Of a stretch of 64,000 nucleotides of DNA, positions 14,742-28,680 are shown in pieces. Numbering within the stretch: the first letter of the stretch is position 1; every line of letters starts with the position of its first letter. This DNA comes from Azadirachta indica (lineage: Eukaryota > Streptophyta > Magnoliopsida > Sapindales > Meliaceae): contig CM040441.1 in the NCBI GenBank assembly GCA_022749755.1, forward strand, positions 9,346,890 to 9,410,889, written 5' to 3'. The notes under the pieces were generated by a model that was not told the origin of the DNA, made no database searches, and worked only from the letters and a program-made list of their open reading frames with translations. A program made the translations under genes and the position numbers.

Positions 14742-17699
14742 GGATGAAAGGCAATTGTTACTCAGTTGCTTCATATAGTAATTTGACAGTATGTATACGA
14801 GAGTATAAGTACGTACTTATGTTTATTGCTTGAGCCTGTGGCGTTGCTCTTTAGCCTGGCCTTGCAATTGGCATAATTATTGCTAGAAATATCAATCCCC
14901 ATTTAGGGCTTTGTTGTTGCTATGAATGGAAAGAAATATTATAAGTTTATCTTCGTATAGTATTGAATCGTAGGTTATACTCGATATCTTCTCAAAACTT
15001 TCCTTTTTCCAAGTATTTCATAATCTTATTTCGCATGCCAAATACAAAGAGTTGGAGATTTTTATTCTCACAGAAGAATAAAAGGAAATAGGAAGAGATC
15101 TCTTCAACAAATCAACGTCAGTCTTAAGAAAATAATTATAAAATGGCATGGGTGAAAAATGTATGTCGTGATTATTTTGCAGGTGCCCCCGTTTTCTAAC
15201 ATGAATTTGCAGAAAAATGTATGTCAGAATTTCATGTCTATTTAATGCTCATAATCTCAAAATTTAATGTAATGCACACAATTATTCTAGTACGATAACA
15301 AAGCACATGCATATATTCCATATTTAGAAACAAAAATCTGAATTTATTTACTTAGTTTTCACACAACTGAGTACAAGCAAGTATTATAATGTCTGTCCAA
15401 TGGCGCATTGTTGCCATGAATTTTGCGTTAAAACTACGTTTTTCTTGGTGGAATTAAAGAAATAAAAATTTATGTTAAATTAACATGTGGGCCTTTCAAC
15501 ATTCAAGAAGCTATAATTGCAACTCTTGATCTAAACAAGCAATAAATTAATATAGACCTAATTATGCTTCCTTGATTACTTAGTAATACCGTTTGATTGC
15601 TTGCTTCATTTTAGTAGTAAACTAAAACAATTAAGCTAGAAGATTATGCATGCTCATAAAGATTATAAAAATAGAAAAAAGGTGACGAGTTAATTGGAGT
15701 TCAATTAAGATTGAAGATTAGAAAGAAATTAATGATTTAAGACTGATGTATAAATTTATAAAATACTTGAGAATAATTTGACATTTATGAATAAGTGTAG
15801 GTTAAAATGTTATTGTTGGACATATATTCCGACCTCCTATTAGACCGGCCTTTTCGTTAGGTTTTTGCACAATTGCCTTCAAATCAGTTTAATAGATCTC
15901 CTAAATAGAAAATAGTGAATAATAAAACTAGTCCCAAGCTATGAAGAGATCATAGGTTAATATTTTTCTGCAAAAGCCAAGCTCAATAAAAGAATTCCTT
16001 TAGTTATTTTATCCAAACCAGTTAAAAAACTAAAATAAACACAAATCTTTAATTTTTTTTTCCAATTAGACTTTTATAGGAGAATCTATAAAATCTATGG
16101 AAAAAATAAGTATAAAAAAAAAAGAAAAAAAGAAAAGAAAAGAAAAGAAAAGAAAGAGGGATCTTCTCTCTACATAAAACAAAATTTTAGTAATTGACAT
16201 TAGTTGATGAAATTTGATATCAATAATTAGCCAATTTGTTATAGAGAATTTCGTGGTATACTCGAAGGTGTGTATTTATTTTTGTTTGTATTAAATATAT
16301 AAATAATTTAAAAAATATATTATTTTTATGTTAAAATATTTAAGGGATTGTGTTCGAACCTTACTTATGATAGGATACTCAGAATATTGTTAGGTTTCCT
16401 ATTATATTTGGAGCGTGGTCAGATCCTCTCTAATTTCTAAAAAGATATTGAAGTGTATATGTCTAGATGTTTAGGGTATCTGTAAATGTTCAGGATGTAT
16501 AGTAATTGTCATATTTAAATTCCTATTAAATATTTTGTACATATGTAGTATATACTAGATTGTAATGTAATATTTAAAATAACAATATTTCAAAAACTTT
16601 ATTTATCTTAAATTAAAAATAATGATAATATTCCAAAAAATAAATAAGTAAACATCGACTTAAAAAATGATAATATTTCAAAAAAATAATAGTATCATTT
16701 AATGTAATTATTAGTTAGGTCCATCGTCAAATATCATTTAAATTTAATTAAAAATATCATTAAGATTAAGATAAACATCAATTGAGTTCAATACAAAATA
16801 TCTTGACTAATAATAAATATCATCACAATTCATACATATATATCATTCATTTCCATAACATATATATCATTCACGTCTATACCTATTATTATTCAATTCT
16901 AAAAATTTATATGTTATCAACAGCTAAATATTTTTATCTAGTAATTATTTATATTTATAAGTTTTTTAAATATTTATATCTTATAGCGAAATTGTTTGAA
17001 ATTTTAATATTTGATACCTACTAGCTTATTGAAGTAATTCTTATATCACTAATAAATTTTAACTATCGACAGCATAATCTTAAAAAATTCTTGATTTACT
17101 ATTTTGTTAAGTTTACTACATACATGCATGCATTGAATAGGAGATACTATAAATTTTAATTCATTATAATATTAAAATAATTTTGAATTATCTCAATGTT
17201 CTTTTGGGTCTCTGTTTATAAATGTATAATTTTCTTACATACTATTATATTAATATGTAAGGACTAAAATTAGTTAAAAAGATTTCATTAATTATTAGCA
17301 TGAATAAAAAAATGGGAAAGGGATCATGGTTGATTATTTCTAGTTAAAGTATGAGAAAAATAAGTATTATTTAAAATAATTGTATATGCTAAGTTGAAAC
17401 TCGTCCCTTTTTATTAAAGAAAATCTATGTTTGAAATAAATTAATAAAATAAAATATTACACTAACCAAATTAATTTCAATTATTGTTTCACACGTACTC
17501 TCTAATCTTTTTCTATATATTATGACTTAATGACATATTTAACTTATGTATATCATATAAGTGTTTTCAATATATATATCATTATTTATTTGTTTATGGT
17601 ACTATTCTATAAGCTTTGTCTGCTTGTTGTTTTCAAGAGAAGAAGCTTAACATCTTATATATGGTTAGAAGCAATGATTGTGGTCTATAAAAAAAAAAT
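14742..17699. other. 3' flank of the polygalacturonase and intergenic DNA
   Basis: 14742 to about 15490 is the 3' untranslated/flanking DNA and has a second copy at 23207-23998. 15566-15815 is the second copy of the repeat at 9851-10080. An (AAAAG)n purine tract lies at about 16121-16156. The rest to 17700 is AT-rich with no recognisable gene. Confidence 0.6.
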
Positions 17700-18025
17700 T
17701 GTACTAAAAGGTACAGGCATCTTGTTCAAAAGAACACCAAAAAATTGAACTAAAGAAATATCAACATCTTCTCTAAAATGACAAAAACATATATAAGAAA
17801 GGTACCAACATTTTGTGTAGAAGCAAACAAAAAAAATATATATCTAAATGGTGTTAGTACCTTGATCAAAAGAACACAAAATAATATATATATAGCAAAA
17901 AAGTACCAATATCTTATTAAGAAAGACATAAAAATATGTATTAAAGAGGTATTAGCAAATTGTTCGAAAGGATACTAAAAATATGTACCAAATAGGTACC
18001 AAACATTTTCTTCAGAAAGACATTT
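17700..18025. repeat. Degenerate ~46-48 bp minisatellite, about 7 units
   Basis: Successive units share AAAAGGTACCAACATCTTGT and TCAAAAGAACACAAAAAAT-like halves, for example at 17702, 17748, 17800, 17848, 17895, 17945 and 17985. Most spacing is close to 48, so a plus-strand frame (17778-17978) shows a 16-residue protein periodicity (YIRKVPTFCVEANKKN, then IYLNGVSTLIKRTQNN). The preceding frame (17530-17748) ends with one more unit. The frame is broken by stops, so this is treated as repeat DNA, not a gene. Confidence 0.6.
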
Positions 18026-18300
18026 ATATAATAACAAATATAATAAAAATAATATGAGTGAAAGTATTTAAACAAGAAGATAATATAAGAAAAATTAAAT
18101 GTATACTTCACGTACCTGCATCAACAAATAAAAAATTGTATTTATAATGTTTTATAAATAAACTGCTGAAATAAAATATTTAGACCACACACATGGTTTT
18201 AGGTAAATAAAGCGTTGAAAGCAGCTAGAGGTGTAAGTACAAGGTTTGTATAAATTTAGAAAGCCTTTGAAATTCTTATTTCTTGCACCAAAACTACCGC
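18020..18300. repeat. Direct repeat, copy 1 (copy 2 at 21188-21474)
   Basis: ATAATAACAAATATAATAAA, AATATAAGAAAAATTAAAT, CTGAAATAAAAT, CACATGG and TTTAGAAAG occur in the same order in both copies, which are about 3.2 kb apart. Similarity stops after TTGCACCA in both. It holds no reading frame, and its origin is unknown. Confidence 0.7.
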
Positions 18301-21187
18301 CGGCCATTGCTGCACTGCTTAGCTTGTTTTGCTTTCTTCTACTTAACTATTGTGGTCTTGAGCTTTTCTCCGACTTGAGCTTCTACTAATAGATGCATCG
18401 AACTTTAATTTGAGTTTGTCTCAGAATTGAGGATCGCATGTATTTTTCTCATTGCTGATAGCTACTTAATTGTTTTCCTATAGAACAAATAATACAAGAA
18501 GATAAAAATTGTTAATACATCGTTTGTCGTATGTTTTAAATATTTGTTTAATTTTTTATTTTTTAATAATACCCATTATAGATGTGTTAACTTTAAACAA
18601 TTTTAATGTTTCAAAAATACTTTCATACAATAATTTTTGAAATAGTCGAATTTCTTCCTATGTAGGCCGTATAACAAGTAAAATGATTAATTAATGTAAA
18701 AGAATTAACCCATACTATCTACCTACTTCCTTGATATTTTAGGGATCTACAAAGTTCAATATTATATTTTATTAGTCCGGTACTTCTTTGCAAATGTAGG
18801 ACATGCCACAATGATATAATACTAATATACAAGTTATTATATATACCCCATGGTAATTAAAGTATTTAAATTTTATTAGTCCACAGACCACTTCCTTGTC
18901 AACCACCCTTTAACATATTGTTGATACTATTGCCCTTGGTTTGAAGAATAGAGAGTTTAACTCTTACAAGTTAAATCTTTGACAATAAATAAAAAAAAAA
19001 AAAGGTTGTTTGAATAAAAGAAAAATGTCGTGTTAAGTTCACAATTTAATTAAAGATAAGAAATAAAAATTATTTGACTTCCGAAATAAATGATGTTATT
19101 GTTCTATATGATATATAATTTTAAACCAAGAACCAATTATTTGAATAAAAGAAAGATGTATGAAAAACTTCAGTGATTACATTATTTTGAATTTGAAAAA
19201 TTATAAGATTAATTTATTATAAACAGTGAAATAATTGATATAAATTTAATGTATGAGTTTGATTTTACATGGTAGAAAATAAATAGATTTTATAGCTATA
19301 TTTTTAGGAGAGAAGACCTTTTTTTTCATCAGGATAAAAGTGAAACATTTTCACTTTTTTAATGCCATTATACAGAAATAAGCGTTTTAATTATAATAAG
19401 ACTCAAGTTGCAATTTATTACCTTTTTTTTTAAAAAAAACCTTAATTTACATGAATAGACAATAGGTCATTCAAACTTCAAACTTCAAACTTGAGACCAA
19501 ACAAATAACCCTAAGTATTCTAAAGATCAGTTGATATAATTTGTGCAACAAGTTCAATCTGAGTAGGAATTGTTTAGTAAGATTTCACCATCAAAAGAGT
19601 AGTCACCAAAGAAATACTTACTACTCAACAAATTTTTAATTAAAGATAAAGTAAGAGATACCTTAAGCTTTTATTTTAATTTTAGTTCTAAGTTCTCTTT
19701 CACATCTATTTGTTTCTTTATGTTATGTATAAAAATGTAAAATTAAAAAAAAAATAAGATGACAATATGGATAGGAATAAAATTGAAAGTCAACTTTACT
19801 TTGATTATCAACATATATTGACTGTTACACTGTAAAATATTCTTATACACTCCACTTGCATTAATTGATTCTATCTTAATTAGCAGCACTCCAACTTTCT
19901 TTATCGAATTTTAATTTTTACTTTTAAAAAAGAAATTGATCGTTTAATAACGCAGGAAAGAAAGCAAAAATGTTGGGCGTGTCTTGATTTTGCCCATGGA
20001 AGCCATCCTGCCTTAGCATATCAATTATTGACAAATATTCGAGTCTATTAATTAAATTTGTGTTGCTAAAGATTTAATTAAAACCTTCTATGATTTTTAT
20101 GTTATTATTGGATTTAATTAATTCTATAAGCTCAAGATATATCTGTTAAGTCATATTATTGTTTGAAATAAAATTCAGTATAAAAATATACAAAACGAAA
20201 GAGCAAAGTCATCCTTTGGCAATTAAAACTACTTCTCTTGTCAATTATCCTTTAATGATATTCTTCTAGTAGTTGTATTAATAATAGAAAGAGAAATTAT
20301 AATTTTCAATTCTCCTTTTGGAATATTTTTCCTCACTTTTAATCGTGCCTTCTAGGCTTATGGTATAAAAATGCATTTCAACATAACCTAATTATGAAAA
20401 TATATTGAGAGAATATGTTTAGAATTTCAGATTCTAATTACGTTCAAAACTTCAAGTTTTTATTTACAATTTTATGCTCAAAATATTGGATTTTGATTTA
20501 TAAATTAATATTCAAAACTATAGTTTGTACTTTAATAAAGTATATTTAGAGCTTTGAGTTTGAAAATGATATGTTATTCAAAACTTTATATTTTCGTAGA
20601 GTATCAATTCAAGAACTTTAGGTTTTAACATTGACAATGGTTATATGAAGTTTTTGATCCTTACAGTCATTATATGAAACTTCAGGTCCATTAGTGTATG
20701 AAATTTTAGGCTATTATAATTGTTACATGGAATTTTGGGTTAATGTAATTGATGTAAAGAACCCTAGGTACATGCAAACACTTTACCAAACTTTAAGCCC
20801 GTATAAATTATATTTTGCAGATTTAAAACTTCAAGTTCTCATGTAATAATATTTAATTAAAAATTTTTAGGCCCGACAAGTAATTCCATTTTCAAAATTT
20901 TAAGTTCTAATTAATGAGTTTATCTTTTAGAACTTTAGGTTCTAATAACCTCTTATTTTGTAATCTTCAAACTTGTAATAATATTTAATATTATTGATAA
21001 TACCATAACTTAAAAATAAATATTGTAATCAAAATTAATATCAATATTGAATAAATATGTTAATATAAATAATCGCATATAGTATCAATAGTGAATAAAT
21101 ATGTTAATATAAATAATCGCATATAATATACTATATATTCTTATTTTCTATTATGAAAGATTCAATTTAATGACAGTCATGGAGTAC
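18301..21187. other. Intergenic with degenerate short repeats
   Basis: No gene is recognised. Between about 20400 and 20960 the phrase AACTTTAGGTTCTAAT recurs in variants (near 20615, 20680, 20705, 20735, 20830, 20905 and 20932) at irregular spacing, which suggests a decayed satellite. At 21040-21083 and 21084-21127 a 44-bp unit (GAATAAATATGTTAATATAA core) is duplicated in tandem almost perfectly. Confidence 0.5.
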
Positions 21188-21474
21188 ACTCATTTACATA
21201 ATAACAAATATAATAAAATAATATAATGTGGAAATATTTAAATGACAAAATAATATAAGAAAAATTAAATAAACACTGCATGTACATGTGTCAACAAATA
21301 AACAATTGTGTTCATAATGTATTTGATAATATATTATAAATAAACTACTGAAATAAAATTTTAGACTACACATGGCTTTATGTAAATAAAGGTTTAGAGG
21401 TGTAAATGAAAGATTTCTATATATTTAGAAAGTCTTTGTAATTCTCTTTTTTTTGCACCAGGGCTATGGCAAAG
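21188..21474. repeat. Direct repeat, copy 2 of 18020-18300
   Basis: This is collinear with 18020-18300, with indels. It ends at TTTGCACCA just before a TA/GA microsatellite and lies about 150 bp from the foldback element beside the broken DBR. Confidence 0.7.
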
Positions 21475-21484
21475 CGTGTCTGTG

Positions 21485-21531
<47 letters not shown>

Positions 21532-21532
21532 G
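21485..21532. repeat. Compound microsatellite (TA)n(GA)n
   Basis: About 11 TA units run directly into about 13 GA units. Confidence 0.9.
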
Positions 21533-21625
21533 TTTGAAGGCAGTTTCATGATGTGGGATTCTTGCTAAGGCGGTGGAATCCATTATTTTATTCACAACTT
21601 CTTTTAATTTATAGTCAATTACTAA

Positions 21626-21827
21626 TTGGTTTGTACATCTTTACTGATGAGTAGCCGTTTAAACAACCCAAGTCTGGAGGGTTATAGAGTGTTTTCAGGA
21701 CAGCAAGCTCGTACATCATATATCATATATTGTGCAATATCCGAGCATGCTGTGCTGAAAACACTCTATAACCCTCCAAAAATGTGTTGTCTAAACTACT
21801 ATTCATCAGTTAGGATGTACAAACCAA
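21626..21827. mobile_element. 202-bp foldback / hairpin MITE
   Basis: The arms are inverted copies. The left begins TTGGTTTGTACATC (21626) and the right ends GATGTACAAACCAA (21827). Inside both arms is GGAGGGTTATAGAGTGTTTT (left as written, right inverted at about 21755-21777), then CAG and CAGCA..GCTCG. The arms are about 90 bp each with a loop of 12-20 bp near 21720-21735. It ends 8 nt beyond the stop of the broken DBR copy. No target duplication was resolved. RNA from either strand would fold into one long stem. Confidence 0.75.
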
Positions 21828-21835
21828 GAGCTGAA

Positions 21836-22683
<848 letters not shown>

Positions 22684-22917
22684 TTAGAGACCATCAACTC
22701 AATTACAAAATAAGCAAATTAGAAATGCCCGACTGATTTTGGAGCCATAAAAATATGTTTAAGAGATTCGGATTCTATTAAGAAAAATTCTAGCAGAAGC
22801 TAATTGCTTCTGTACAAATGAGTGTTTAATAATGTAACACAACAATTAGGAATATAATCCTAGTTGTAAATAATACTAATAATCACAAATGTATCAAGTT
22901 ATGCACAAATGAGTGTT

Positions 22918-23206
22918 GAATAATGTCCGAAATCCAATCATAATTGACCAACATTAATGCCCTGATCACAAATGTTGTCCTGGTCAGGTTTCAGGAGTTC
23001 CAATTAGTGATGTAACATACCAGGATATTCACGGAACTTCGGCAACAGAAGTTGCAGTGAAGTTTGATTGTAGTTCAAAGTATCCATGCTCTAGGATAAG
23101 ATTGGAAGACGTAAAGCTTACTTACAACAGTCAACCAGCTGCAGCATCTTGTAGTAATGCTGGAGGATCTGTTTCTGGTGTTCTTCAGTCCAACAGTCGC
23201 CCGTAG
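22918..23206 (+). pseudogene. Polygalacturonase pseudogene, 3' part of last exon
   Basis: Collinear with 14453-14741. Homology starts inside exon 3 at GAATAATGTCCGAAATCC, runs through GTAACATACCAGGATATTCA and ends at the stop codon. The Tyr codon of IDQHYCPH is TAA here, so even this piece is interrupted. Promoter, exons 1-2 and the active-site half are missing. Homology continues into the 3' flank to about 23998. It faces away from the broken DBR, with ~260 bp of unrelated sequence between them. Confidence 0.92.
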
Positions 23207-24865
23207 GGATGGAAAGCAATTGTTATTCAGTTGCTTTATATACTAATTTGATAGTATGTATACGAGATTATAAGTACGTACTTACATTTATTGCTTGAGC
23301 CTGTGGCGTTGCTCTTTAGCCTGGCCTTGCAATTAGCATCACTAGATCAATCCCCGGTTACAGGTTTCTTGTTGCTATTAATGGCAAGAAAAATTATAGA
23401 TTTTTCTTTATATAATATCGAACGGTTGCTTATACCCGATATCGTCTCTAACCTTTCCTTTTTCAAATATTTCATAATCTTATTTTTCTTGCCGCATACA
23501 AAGAGTTGGAGATTTCTATTCCCACAGAAGAATAAAAGGAAATAGGAAGAGATCTCTTCGAGAAATCAACACGATTCTTAAAAAAATAATCATAAATTGG
23601 CACGGGTGAAAAATGTGTCGTGATTATTTTGTAAGTACCCTGTTTTCTAAGATGAATTTACAGAAAAATGTAGGTCAGAAATTTCCTGTGCATGTGATGT
23701 TCTTACTCTCGAGATATAATGCACATAAACTTATTTGGTTTGAATCAATGTAATGCACACAATTATTCTAGTCAACAGATAACAAGGCACATGCATTCCG
23801 TATTTAGTAACAAAAATCTTAATTTATTTACGTGGTCTTCATACAACTGAGTACAAGCAAGTATTATAATATCTGTACAATGGCACATTTTTGCCATGAA
23901 TTTTGGGTTGAAAGTATGTTTATCTTGGTGGAATCAAAGAAATAAATATTTATATCAAGGAGCTATAAGCTATTATAAATTTATTAAATGAACATGTGGC
24001 TCTGTTATAAGTTTTGTATCTGATTTGAGTAGTTTCTCTTTCTATATGCACGGTATTTGTATTTTCTTCTATTTTATCTTTTGTCTTTGGGGAATTAAAA
24101 AAGAAAAAGGACACATTATTGCGGTCGGAGTCATCCATGACGATCCCATAAGTATAATTTTTTTTTTCTTGTCGGCTGCTTAATTCATTTTTTAACTAAG
24201 AATACCATGTTTTAACAAATTTACTGTTTATGCCCAACATTGTATTTGTATTTTTTAAAATATGTTTTTGTTTCTTATTTAAAATAAATAAAAAATTGTA
24301 TTTGGTGAGTCTGCATAATCATTTTATATTTTTGCAAAATAGTAGTCTTACATATACAAGTTTCATATATAAGTAGTGGGATACAAATTAATGTGGTACT
24401 ATTTCCTGAATTAGATGCAGACTGAGGAGGGGACAATAAATTTATACCTATCTCGACTTTCCACTGCTAGCAAATCAATAGATTTGCTCCTATCTCATTC
24501 ATAACTCTTAATAAATTTATCATCTTGTACTGATATATTATACATCTAGTTATATAATATTGTAAACAAAAAAAAAAATAATAACGACGAGCGGAGAATG
24601 GTGAAGTTTCCTTGCACCTTGCACCTTGCACTTAACAAAACAATCCATAAAAGACATATAAAAAGGCGACAAGGCATAAAAACAACAACAGTATTAGACA
24701 AGTAATTAACTACGTTAATAAGTAGTTCATGTAACACTCAATTGTTTAAATTTAAACAATTTAGTTGCATACATAATTAAAATTAAACACAAATAATGAA
24801 GATGACATACGCTGTGCTAGCAATAAGTCTTGCACAATTATTAATCAACAGGGAAGTTGATCAAT
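23207..24865. other. Duplicated PG 3' flank joined to BAHD 3' flank
   Basis: 23207-23998 matches the PG downstream region 14742-15490. At about 23998 homology switches. From GGCTCTGTTATAAGTTTTGT onward the sequence matches 35480-36230, the DNA between the DBR exons and BAHD copy 3. The switch point is marked by AACATGTGG, shared with the PG flank. No gene is seen between 23960 and the acyltransferase stop at 24866. Confidence 0.75.
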
Positions 24866-27800
24866 TCAGATTGAGATAATTGAGTCCAGATATTCAAACG
24901 TCAATGGCATAAACACATCTGATGCATCAGCCTCAATGAAATCAAGCTCTTTCTTCAACAGGTGCATGTACACTACCCAGTCACCGTTACCGATGGGACT
25001 TGGCATCGGCATGACGTAGCCGGAGCTACTTCCCCAAGGAAAATAGCAAGATCCGATCATCGGCTTACCCCATCCGAAATCCACCTTGGAAATCTCAAGC
25101 CCCTTCCCTGATGACACCAGAAATGCCGGTCCATCGTCTCTTCCACTGTTGTATATCTTAGGCGAAACAGGCTCAGGCCTGTGCTTTTCAATCCAATCAA
25201 TTAGGCCCACGAAATGATCCGCAGTACCTATAGTTTCCAGGAATTCATGAACTTTCTCTGCAATCAAGGATAAGGGTTTTTCAACGAGCTGATTTATTTG
25301 CTCTCCTCCCAAGGCGATTGATACTACATTTCCGAAATATGCACGCATCATCTGCTTCGATTTTTCATCATCTCCTTGGCTTAACCTAGATCTTCCGTCA
25401 ACAGTAATACCCATTTTAGAAACTTTTTCATTGTTTGAACCATAACATTTTGCTATCATTTTCCATAAATAAGCACTGAACGATTCAAACTTTGTCCTCC
25501 TGGATCCGTTGGCACTGGCAAGTGCATTAATTTCATTGATTTTGTCATTTGTGACATAGTATATGCGACTTATGTTATGATCATTGCTGGCCTGTTGAGG
25601 TTCTGCTGGAGTTGGTGGCAGCTTTGAGATTGGGATGTAAATGGCATCTACAGTAGGGTTGATGTTGTGGCGCCGTTTAGGGTTTAGCAGAGATCGGCGA
25701 AAACATGGTGGTAAAGAAATTGGCTTCGACTGAGCGATTTCAGTCCAGGAAATGAGAAACAAATTGTTGGAGTACAAGTCCATAATTCGATGATCAGAGT
25801 TCCATGCCACCACAACACCGCCGCATTTCAGTTCAGTTGCCTGTAAAATTTGTTTGTCAAACTCCATGTTATAGTAATTGAATAGGCAAAATTGATTATT
25901 CTGTGAAATCACTTCTTATTGATAAATTGTCTTTAATGTAAGCTTGGTTATGTTTGAGGAATGTCATGGTAATTATAATTTTAAGGAAGCGGATTTGGTG
26001 CATCAATAAATCAGATTTGATAAAAATTACTAAAGACAATTTACTTAATTTTTTATTTAAATGAAACTGTAAATTTCTGTTTTTTTGCATTATTATTGAT
26101 TTAAGTTACAGTTAAAACTTGCTGAATATTCAAACATATGAGTTCCATCATATTAAGTTCATTTGATAGAATTTTATTATATAAATATAAGAAATATTTT
26201 AGAATTAATCAAGTTTCTACTTAACTCTATAAATTAATTTTTCCGTCCTAATAAATGTACAAATAAATTTTTAATTTCAATAATAAATACTAATAAAATT
26301 TTGTCTTATATATATTAAGATAAAAGAATACAAATTTCACACTATATACTAATTTAAAAAAATTATTGAGACAAAATAAGTAATAATAGTATTTATTTTT
26401 GAGGATCTTGGATGAAATAAATATAAATATATCTGAAATAATGGAAAAAAAAGCATATAAATATATATAAAATCACGTTTCATTATTTCATCTAATTTTT
26501 CTTTTCATAGGGTTTGGCAGGCAATAGTCTAGTCGATCCCTTCCGTAAATCAATTTACGAATAAACACTTGTTAAATTGCCCATATAATTAATATGACAA
26601 TAATAATAAATGGCTAAAATAAATATAGTATCCAAGGACCAATTAAAACTTACGTTTTGTTGAAATCTTACTAATTGTATAATAAAATTAACAAGTACAA
26701 AGTGCCAATATTCCACATTGTAATTATTATTCAGGAAAAACTATATGCTTACCTACCTATTAGATTACCGTACACAGAGGTACTTACAAGTAATTAATTG
26801 GCAGGAGAGAAGAAGAAAGAAATTTATAGTTATTCTATGAGGTAATTTCATTTTTCGACTTTAACATTTTAAGAAATATCACTTTGATTTTTTTATATTT
26901 CATATATTAGATAAAATGGTTTATGACATTATTAAAAATCATCACTTAAGTCTAAATTATTTCGATCAATATTATAGATCTCTTGATCAAACTTATATAA
27001 GCATTTATTCATTGGTGAAATAAGATAATTTTCAATTTATCCCACCTAATATCAATAATCTTAAATTCAAATACAAAATTTATAAAAATTATCATATCAT
27101 AGGCATATATTAACTCTCATCTTTTAACAACAAAAAAAGGAGAAATTGTAATTTTAAAAACTTAAATTAATAAAAAAATTTTATTTTTTTTCTATGTCCA
27201 CCTCTATTTCTTTTTTCTTTTCTTCTTCTTTCATTATTTTTTCTTCTCAATTATTTTTTGATCTAGAAGAGATTGGAATTACAATTAAAGTTTGTTTGTA
27301 GAGAGAAATTTTTTGGATTTGAGTTTTTCTTTTTAAATTTCAATTAGTTGATTCAATTGTTAAAATTATGAAATTGATTGTGATTTATAAGATTATAAGA
27401 TTAATTTGATCTGAATAAATTAATTTCATTGTGTATTGATTTTTTTTAATTGAGAACATCAAACGACTAACTTTAATTTGTTTTAATCTCATTGTCATTT
27501 CTCCTTGATGAAAAAAATGAGGGGAAGAAGAATAAGAAAGAAAGGAAAGAAATAGAGCAGAAAGATGAGGAAAAAATATAAAATTAATTTATTAATATTA
27601 TAAAATTATAATTTTATCTCTTTAGTTGCTAAAAAAAAAGATATAAGTTAACGTCGGACGATATGATGCCTTTCATAAATTTTAGGACTGCATTGAAGAT
27701 TATTAATATTAGATGGGTTAAATTATAAATTACCTCACCTACAAATTCCTGAAAATTTACATAAGTTTGGTTGAGTGACTTAACTAATATTGACCAACAT

Positions 27801-28598
27801 AATTTGGACCTAAGTTATGATTTCCATTAAAGTTAGGGATCTTTTTATCTAATATATAAAATATGCCATGCAAAATGATATGTCTTAAAATATTAAGTAT
27901 CAAAATGAAATTAACCTAAACTTTATTATTTTTGAACATGTAAATAAAATTATTGGATAATTTTATTAAAATTCTCTATCTCTATGCATGACTTCTTCAT
28001 CATTTGGTGGACTTTTCTTTTTATTTTTATTAATAAACTTTTATACAAAAATTTAGATAAGTAAAAAAAAAAAGAAGAATATTAATTTTAATTTAGTCAC
28101 GTGTGTTTCCATTGTATAGGGTTTTTAACCGGATAAGTTTAGCCAAAATTTTCACATAAGATTAAGAAGAATACTAACCTGAACAGAAAGCACTCCGAAG
28201 TTTATCTGAGGCATGAATTTACCTTCAATGCTGTCGTCAGGATTATACAAATTGAGTTCTCTCAGCTCAACGTTTGCATAAGCTTCAACAAAATCCACAC
28301 CACGGTTGTTGCAGAGAAGCTCAGGCTCACCTACAGAATTGAACACAATTTCCCCGGCAAGCGGGTAATAGAGCACAAGAACTTCAGCCAGGGACTTCTT
28401 CAGAACACCAACAAAGGACGCAAAGTAATTATTAGTATCCAGCTCTGGCTTCTTGTAGCAGAAGAAGCAGCCCGCGTTTACCGGACGGACAAGCAAATCC
28501 ATATTGAAGAACGGCAGCCAATGCTCTGCCAATGGAAGAGCTGCTGCTACAACTTCTTTTTTTCTCACTGTCACTGTGAATTCTCCTTTCGTAGCCAT
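24866..28598 (-). CDS. BAHD acyltransferase, coniferyl alcohol acyltransferase-like, 2 exons
   Basis: Exon 1 is 28598-28179 (140 codons) and exon 2 is 25840-24866, separated by a 2338-bp GT-AG intron; the product is 464 aa, normal for BAHD enzymes. The HxxxD active site reads HRIMD (residues 157-161, His157) in the context [19 protein letters not shown]. The structural DFGWG motif is at 394-398. HR(I/V)xDAYS followed by LFLxSWxE is typical of the CFAT-like branch, as opposed to HTVADG in HCT. Expected role: cytosolic transfer of an acyl group from acyl-CoA to an alcohol such as coniferyl alcohol. In this copy the residue after the Asp is Leu instead of Ala/Gly. The start was chosen at 28598 because an upstream ATG (28727) lies before the TATA box. 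It is the only intact member of three tandem copies. Confidence 0.9.
25841..28178 (-). other. Large AT-rich intron of BAHD copy 1
   Basis: The donor is CAG|GTTAGT and the acceptor TTTTACAG|GCA. The interior has no gene; much of 26400-28150 is collinear with 29860-31540 next to BAHD copy 2, which shows that the intron was duplicated together with exon 1. Confidence 0.85.
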
Positions 28599-28673
28599 TT
28601 TTGGTTGGGGGATTTCTCTCTTTCCTTTAGTGATCCGAAGGGATTGTGTGGTGATGGGTTTTTGAATGAGGAA

Positions 28674-28680
28674 ATTTATA
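28674..28680 (-). promoter_or_regulatory. TATA box of BAHD copy 1
   Basis: The minus strand reads GGCTATAAATTTCC, 76 nt upstream of the ATG. Copy 3 keeps GGCTATATATT at 39053-39046. In copy 2 the same place reads CAATAAATTCC, so its TATA core is lost. Confidence 0.6.
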
